In this document: positions 4,148 through 7,164 of the stretch, one piece after another | Layout of the letters: each line of letters starts with the position of its first letter | Numbering within the stretch: position 1 is the stretch's first letter | Source: Candidatus Dadabacteria bacterium | GTDB lineage: Bacteria > Desulfobacterota_D > UBA1144 > Nemesobacterales > UBA2774 | Assembly: GCA_020027805.1 (NCBI GenBank) | Contig: JAHKKQ010000110.1 | Location: 1 to 7,164, forward strand | Length of the DNA stretch: 7,164 nt | Direction of reading: 5' to 3' | Translations under genes and position numbers: made by a program | Notes under the pieces: model-generated | Told to the model about the DNA's origin: nothing | What the model saw: only the letters and a program-made list of their open reading frames with translations | The model's database searches: none

Positions 4148-6373
4148 TCACCCGCCGACCGTGTCCGTGTTTTCTACTTTATAGTTGAGCTCCTGAATCT
4201 TCCAGGCCCCGCCCGTCCATGAGAGCCGCCAGTTAATATTCCCCTTCGAGCTCTTGACGACGCCCGTCCGCTGGTCCTTGAACGTAATAAAGAAGTCTCC
4301 CCTGGCCTGGCCGAGGGTATTCTGAACGGAAACACGTTTGACCTTCACTTCGTAGCTGACTATATCGAGCCTGGAGAAATTGGCGCTGTACGAATCGAGC
4401 ACCCTCGAGATGCCGACCCCGTTCTCGACGGCGTCTGGGGCGAAGAGGGCCTTCACGCGGTTTAAGTCCCTGTTCCTGTACGCCGACACATATTCCGACA
4501 CAAAGCCGTAAACCGAATCCTGGTCAGGCGGGGGCGCGGGAGGAATGGGCGCGGGAGCCCTCACGGCCGAGTCCCTTATCGCTACCGCGGAGGTCGCGAG
4601 GTCCGGGTTGAAATCCGCGGTAATATCCGTCTTTACCGGGGGCTTGACACGCGGCTCGGCTTTCGTGATTAAAGGCCCGGGTATGTTCTCTTTCTTCGCC
4701 GCCGGCGATGGAACCGGCTCCGTTTTTGCTATCTGTTCTGTTTTCACTACTTTCTCTACCTCTTGAACCTTATCTTCTTTTTTCACTTCGACCGCGGCAA
4801 GCTCCGGTTCGGGTTTCAGATCAGCCGCGACGTCCCCGGATATAAGCAATTTGTCCCCGATGTCTATCTTGTTGTTTCCGAGATCGTTGAGCCTCGATAT
4901 CTTGGCGGTGGTCGTATCGAATTTGCGCGCTATTGTCCAGAGTGAATCCCCGCTCCTGACCGTATAGTATTCTCCCGCGGCGGGGGTCTTTTCTTTTTCA
5001 GGTATAGATATTTCGGTTATTTCTCCTTTTGTTTCATCGGACGTCACGGGCTTTTCCGCTATCTCCTTCAGAGGCGCGGTTTCTTTTTCTTCCGGCTTCA
5101 CTTCCGCCTCGGCAACGGGTGCGGACTCCGGCGCGGCATCTTCCTTCTCCTTCTCCTTCTCCTTGACCTTGACCGTGTCCGGGTTCTTTAATGCCGGGTC
5201 CGCGGCCGCGATAGCGGCGGGCGCTTCCTTAACCTCCGGAATCTCCGGGCTTAGGGCTTCCGGGGACTCCTCACGGGCTATTTCGGGGGCCTTGTCCTTT
5301 ACGGGAGCTGGGGCGGCGGGAGCCGCCTTCTCTTCCGGCTCGTCGGCGGTAATCCCGGCTGTCTCGACCGCTTTTTCAGGCCCCTCCACTGCGGCCGGTT
5401 TTTCTGCCGTATCCGGAGAAACGGCCTCGTCACCGTTAACGGCGGCGCTTTCTGTGTTTTCAGTTTTGTTTTGAGAAGCGGCCTCGTCCGGAGGCCCGTT
5501 CGAAGCCGGTTCAGTCCCGGGCCCGGCGACGATATCGCCTTCGACCGCTTTATCCGCGGCCGGCTTATCGGGCGCTTTCGCCGCTATCTCGCCTGCTTCC
5601 ACCTGCGGCTGCTCGTCGTTCCCCGCTGCCGCCTGCCCGGTCTCATGGGCCGGCGGAAGCGGTTTTATCTCGGAAATACGCCTGTCGATCTTTTCGGAAT
5701 CGAGGAGATCGCCCTTGTAGACCGTGTTGGGCATGTCGGGCGCCTCGAACTCCCTGGCGAGCCTTTCTTTCTCTTCCCGGGACTCGAATATGAGCCCCGA
5801 GCCCGACGCGTACATAACCACGAGGAACACGACGAGCATAAGCGACGCCGCGTAATAGTATTTCCTCATCTCGTTTTGCGGGACTATGACCGGCATCGCG
5901 GGAAGGTGCTTGTTGTCGTAAGCCTCCCTCTTCGCGCTGTTGCCGAGCACCTCATAGGCCTCGTTTATCTTCTTCGAGGTATCGAGCCCCTGGGCGCCCG
6001 CCTTGTCCGGGTGGTGGGATTTCATAAGCTCGATCCAGCTCCGCCTTATCTCCTCGTCCTGGGCGGTCCTGGGGACGTTCAATATCTTGTAGTAATCGAG
6101 GGAGTCCGACTGGTAGCTCTGATAATAGGGGAGAAAGAAATTGAGGACCGACTTCGACTGCTCCACTATGAAATCCACGCTCAGCTTCCGCCTCTCGGCA
6201 ATGTCCTCCAGAAGCTTGTAATTCGGGGAGCGCTGACCCGAGGATATATCTTTCAGTATGTGGTAGTAATAGACCCTGTCGAGGGAGAACCTGTCGGCGA
6301 GCTCCCTTATGTCCTTGGCGTCGATCAGCTCGGATACGAGCCGCTCGTATTTCCTTTTATCCAGTATTATCAT
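4148..6373 (-). CDS. membrane protein with HTH-like, J, LysM and NTF2-like domains
   Basis: A 741-residue multidomain protein I cannot match to a named gene. In order: residues about 9-72 resemble a Cro/RodZ-type helix-turn-helix (IRELADRFSLDR, SGQRSPNYKLLEDIAERRKL, SVDFI); 92-155 is a J domain (DYYKILNVPRTAQDEEIRRS, HPD at 121-123, KINEAYEVLGNSAKREAYD) that should stimulate a DnaK-type Hsp70; 172-194 is a single membrane helix (YYYAASLMLVVFLVVMYASG); about 240-465 is a disordered spacer rich in Ala, Glu, Pro and Lys; 469-511 is a LysM peptidoglycan-binding domain (YYTVRSGDSLWTIARKF, LNDLGNNKIDIGDKLLI); 512-617 is a second linker ending Pro-rich; 619-733 is an NTF2/SnoaL-like domain (VYGFVSEYVSAYRNRDLNRV to WKIQELNY). 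No signal peptide precedes the helix, so HTH and J should be cytoplasmic and LysM/NTF2 periplasmic. The ATG at 6373 has GGAGAAGGGG just upstream. It is divergent from ndk and separated by 287 bp from the next operon, so it is probably monocistronic. It could join chaperone or cytoskeletal function to the cell wall (inference). Confidence 0.93.
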   Translation of the reverse strand: MIILDKRKYERLVSELIDAKDIRELADRFSLDRVYYYHILKDISSGQRSPNYKLLEDIAERRKLSVDFIVEQSKSVLNFFLPYYQSYQSDSLDYYKILNVPRTAQDEEIRRSWIELMKSHHPDKAGAQGLDTSKKINEAYEVLGNSAKREAYDNKHLPAMPVIVPQNEMRKYYYAASLMLVVFLVVMYASGSGLIFESREEKERLAREFEAPDMPNTVYKGDLLDSEKIDRRISEIKPLPPAHETGQAAAGNDEQPQVEAGEIAAKAPDKPAADKAVEGDIVAGPGTEPASNGPPDEAASQNKTENTESAAVNGDEAVSPDTAEKPAAVEGPEKAVETAGITADEPEEKAAPAAPAPVKDKAPEIAREESPEALSPEIPEVKEAPAAIAAADPALKNPDTVKVKEKEKEKEDAAPESAPVAEAEVKPEEKETAPLKEIAEKPVTSDETKGEITEISIPEKEKTPAAGEYYTVRSGDSLWTIARKFDTTTAKISRLNDLGNNKIDIGDKLLISGDVAADLKPEPELAAVEVKKEDKVQEVEKVVKTEQIAKTEPVPSPAAKKENIPGPLITKAEPRVKPPVKTDITADFNPDLATSAVAIRDSAVRAPAPIPPAPPPDQDSVYGFVSEYVSAYRNRDLNRVKALFAPDAVENGVGISRVLDSYSANFSRLDIVSYEVKVKRVSVQNTLGQARGDFFITFKDQRTGVVKSSKGNINWRLSWTGGAWKIQELNYKVENTDTVGG
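4532..4557 (-). repeat. short direct repeat in the Pro-rich linker
   Basis: GGGCGCGGGAG occurs at 4532-4542 and again at 4547-4557, 15 bp apart start to start, hence in frame. It encodes part of the APAPIPPAPPP linker just before the NTF2-like domain and probably reflects a small local duplication or codon preference. Confidence 0.6.
5145..5174 (-). repeat. in-frame hexanucleotide repeat (Lys-Val/Lys-Glu)
   Basis: Five back-to-back 6-bp units: TTCTCC three times (5145-5162) and TTGACC twice (5163-5174) on the + strand. On the coding strand they give the alternating VKVKEKEKEKE run at residues 401-411 of the J-domain/LysM protein spacer. Unit gain or loss would change spacer length by two residues without breaking the frame. 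Confidence 0.85.
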
Positions 6374-6437
6374 TTTTCCCCTTCTCCGTAACCGCCATGG
6401 CAGGCCATCGAGTCGCGCCGTGCATACCTATTACTTT

Positions 6438-6443
6438 ATCATA
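6438..6443 (-). promoter_or_regulatory. possible -10 box of the J-domain/LysM gene
   Basis: The complement reads TATGAT (5 of 6 to consensus) within an AT-rich patch 65 nt before the ATG at 6373. No recognisable -35 stands 16-18 bp upstream, so this is a weak call resting on position and composition. Confidence 0.22.
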
Positions 6444-6630
6444 ATTATGGAATTTTTGCTTCCCTCGATATGCGAACGGCGCCCCGCGCGCACGCGCGGC
6501 GCATTACGAAATCCGGCATCCGATGTGATGGGTGAATACGACGATGAATAGATTCCGGCACCTCCGCGTCAGACTCCATCATCCTCAAACGGACCGGGTA
6601 CTTTGAATCCGTCAGCAGGATAAGTATTAG

Positions 6631-6659
6631 CCAATGAATCCGATTGGGCAAGTTTTTTT
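6631..6659 (+). terminator. weak terminator-like hairpin with T7 tract
   Basis: CCAAT (6631-6635) pairs with ATTGG (6643-6647) around a 7-nt loop, and seven T residues follow at 6653-6659 after GCAAG. The 5-bp AT-containing stem is weak and I see no + strand gene upstream for it to end, so it may be chance. Confidence 0.2.
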
Positions 6660-6685
6660 GTAAATTTGTTGAAATTCATGTTATC

Positions 6686-6743
6686 CGGGGGCGGAAACGC
6701 CGGTTTATCGGCGTATTTACCGGTCCCGGACGCCGCGGACCGG
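6686..6743 (+). promoter_or_regulatory. cluster of overlapping hairpins upstream of ndk
   Basis: Four stems can be drawn within 58 bp: GGCG-GAAA-CGCC with a GNRA tetraloop (6690-6701), CGCCG-GTTTAT-CGGCG (6698-6713), CCGGT/ACCGG (6700-6704 with 6719-6723), and a perfect 7-bp CCGGTCC/GGACCGG with a 10-nt loop (6720-6743). The first three share bases and exclude one another. If transcribed it could be a leader or small structured RNA; if the promoter at 6756 is the true one, it lies upstream and may instead be an operator or terminator remnant. I recognise no known RNA family. Confidence 0.35.
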
Positions 6744-6755
6744 AGGACTGGATAT

Positions 6756-6786
6756 TTGACAAAACGGTATTAACCGAAAAAATTAA
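6756..6786 (+). promoter_or_regulatory. possible sigma70-type promoter for ndk
   Basis: A perfect -35 hexamer TTGACA at 6756-6761 is followed, at 17-19 bp, by only a poor AT-rich -10 (AAAATT or AATTAA within 6779-6786). A start of transcription near 6792 would leave a leader of only about 20 nt, just enough for the GGAGG. The -35 is convincing, the -10 is not. Confidence 0.4.
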
Positions 6787-6802
6787 GGGGCAAAAACATC
6801 CC

Positions 6803-6807
6803 GGAGG
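6803..6807 (+). promoter_or_regulatory. ribosome binding site setting the TTG start of ndk
   Basis: A consensus GGAGG 7 nt before the TTG at 6815. It decides the start: the residues that follow (ERTLSIIKPDGV) match the ordinary N-terminus of the family, and no in-frame ATG or GTG with comparable spacing exists nearby. Confidence 0.85.
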
Positions 6808-6814
6808 CACGGAA

Positions 6815-7164
6815 TTGGAACGCACATTATCGATAATAAAGCCCGACGGCGTCGAAAAGAACGTAATCGGGGAAGTCATAAGCAGGTTCGAGAAGAACGG
6901 GCTCAGGGTAGCGGCCCTCAAAATGGTGAAGCTCACCAAAAAGGACGCGGAGGGCTTTTACATCGTCCATAAGGAGAGGCCCTTTTACGGGAGCCTGACC
7001 GATTTCATGTCCAGGGGCCCCGTAGTCCTGATGGTGCTCGAAGGGCAGAACGCGATCGCCAGGAACAGGGAGATAATGGGGGCCACGAACCCCGCCCAGG
7101 CGGCAGAGGGGACCATAAGGAAGGACTTCGCATCGAGCATCGAGGAGAACACCGTCCACGGCTC
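6815..7164 (+). CDS. ndk: nucleoside diphosphate kinase (3' end outside window)
   Basis: The first 116 codons of nucleoside diphosphate kinase, which moves the gamma phosphate of ATP to other NDPs through a phospho-histidine and balances cytoplasmic NTP pools. Seen: ERTLSIIKPDGV (2-13, with Lys9), HKERPFYGSL (52-61), RGPVVLMVLEGQNAI (67-81), RNREIMGATNPAQAAEGTIR (83-102), and NTVHG (112-116) with the active-site His115. The family is usually about 140 residues, so roughly the last 20-25 lie beyond the edge; nothing is broken. The start is a TTG at 6815: family members begin at this point, there is no in-frame ATG just upstream, and a perfect GGAGG at 6803-6807 stands 7 nt before it. It is divergent from the J-domain/LysM gene. 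Confidence 0.97.
   Translation, partial: MERTLSIIKPDGVEKNVIGEVISRFEKNGLRVAALKMVKLTKKDAEGFYIVHKERPFYGSLTDFMSRGPVVLMVLEGQNAIARNREIMGATNPAQAAEGTIRKDFASSIEENTVHG

Larger units (their letters stand above)
6374..6814. other. non-coding region between divergent genes
   Basis: This 441-bp stretch separates the divergent J-domain/LysM gene and ndk. It holds the ribosome sites of both genes, a TATGAT that could be the -10 of the minus-strand gene (6438-6443, without a good -35), a short GC palindrome (CCGCGCG/CGCGCGG, 6484-6499), a weak hairpin plus T7 (6631-6659), the overlapping hairpins at 6686-6743 and the TTGACA at 6756. A 68-codon minus-strand frame at 6445-6651 lacks a ribosome site and resembles no protein I know. 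No tRNA or other known RNA gene was recognised. Confidence 0.7.

Noticed and set aside
5471..6391. 306-codon + strand open frame opposite the J-domain/LysM gene
   Set aside because: It mirrors the other strand's codon pattern; the translation is Arg/Leu/Val-rich without domains and lacks a ribosome site, whereas the minus strand shows J-domain homology here.
6484..6499. CCGCGCG/CGCGCGG palindrome as a terminator
   Set aside because: No T tract on either strand after the stem; kept only as a note in the intergenic description.
6445..6651. 68-codon minus-strand frame in the ndk upstream region
   Set aside because: No Shine-Dalgarno before the ATG, no recognisable features, and it runs through a GC palindrome; probably chance.

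Overview
This 7.2 kb stretch looks like the chromosome of a Gram-negative bacterium, GC-rich inside genes and AT-rich between them. Arg AGG and Ile ATA codons are common. A membrane-anchored protein with a LysM domain on the far side of the membrane fits a cell with a periplasm. A deltaproteobacteria-like or candidate-phylum lineage is plausible, but I cannot place it firmly. I see no insertion sequence, CRISPR array, tRNA or rRNA.

Layout, right to left. The right edge carries the start of ndk (nucleoside diphosphate kinase) on the + strand, cut off by the window end just after its active-site histidine. A 441-bp non-coding stretch with several hairpins separates it from a divergent minus-strand gene for a 741-residue membrane protein. 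That protein combines an HTH-like N-terminus, a J domain, one membrane helix, a very long Ala/Glu/Pro/Lys-rich spacer, a LysM domain and an NTF2-like domain. Its architecture is the most unusual thing here. It appears to be transcribed alone and ends in a weak terminator-like hairpin.

The remaining minus-strand genes run toward the left edge as a likely operon: a 92-residue single-pass membrane protein of the kind found beside carbamoyltransferases, a 595-residue NodU/CmcH/TobZ-type O-carbamoyltransferase, a 59-residue DUF5989-type membrane protein (easily missed by length cutoffs), and, after a 334-bp gap containing a strong hairpin, a divergent GDP-mannose 4,6-dehydratase family protein.

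How they may work together (inference): the carbamoyltransferase with its two small membrane partners resembles the sxtI/J/K-type module seen beside many carbamoyltransferases. With a nucleotide-sugar dehydratase next to it, the likely job is making and carbamoylating a sugar of a surface glycan or secreted glycoside. The dehydratase has lost several family-typical cofactor and substrate residues, so its exact reaction is open. The J-domain/LysM protein is a separate unit that could tie cytoplasmic chaperone or cytoskeletal activity to the cell wall.
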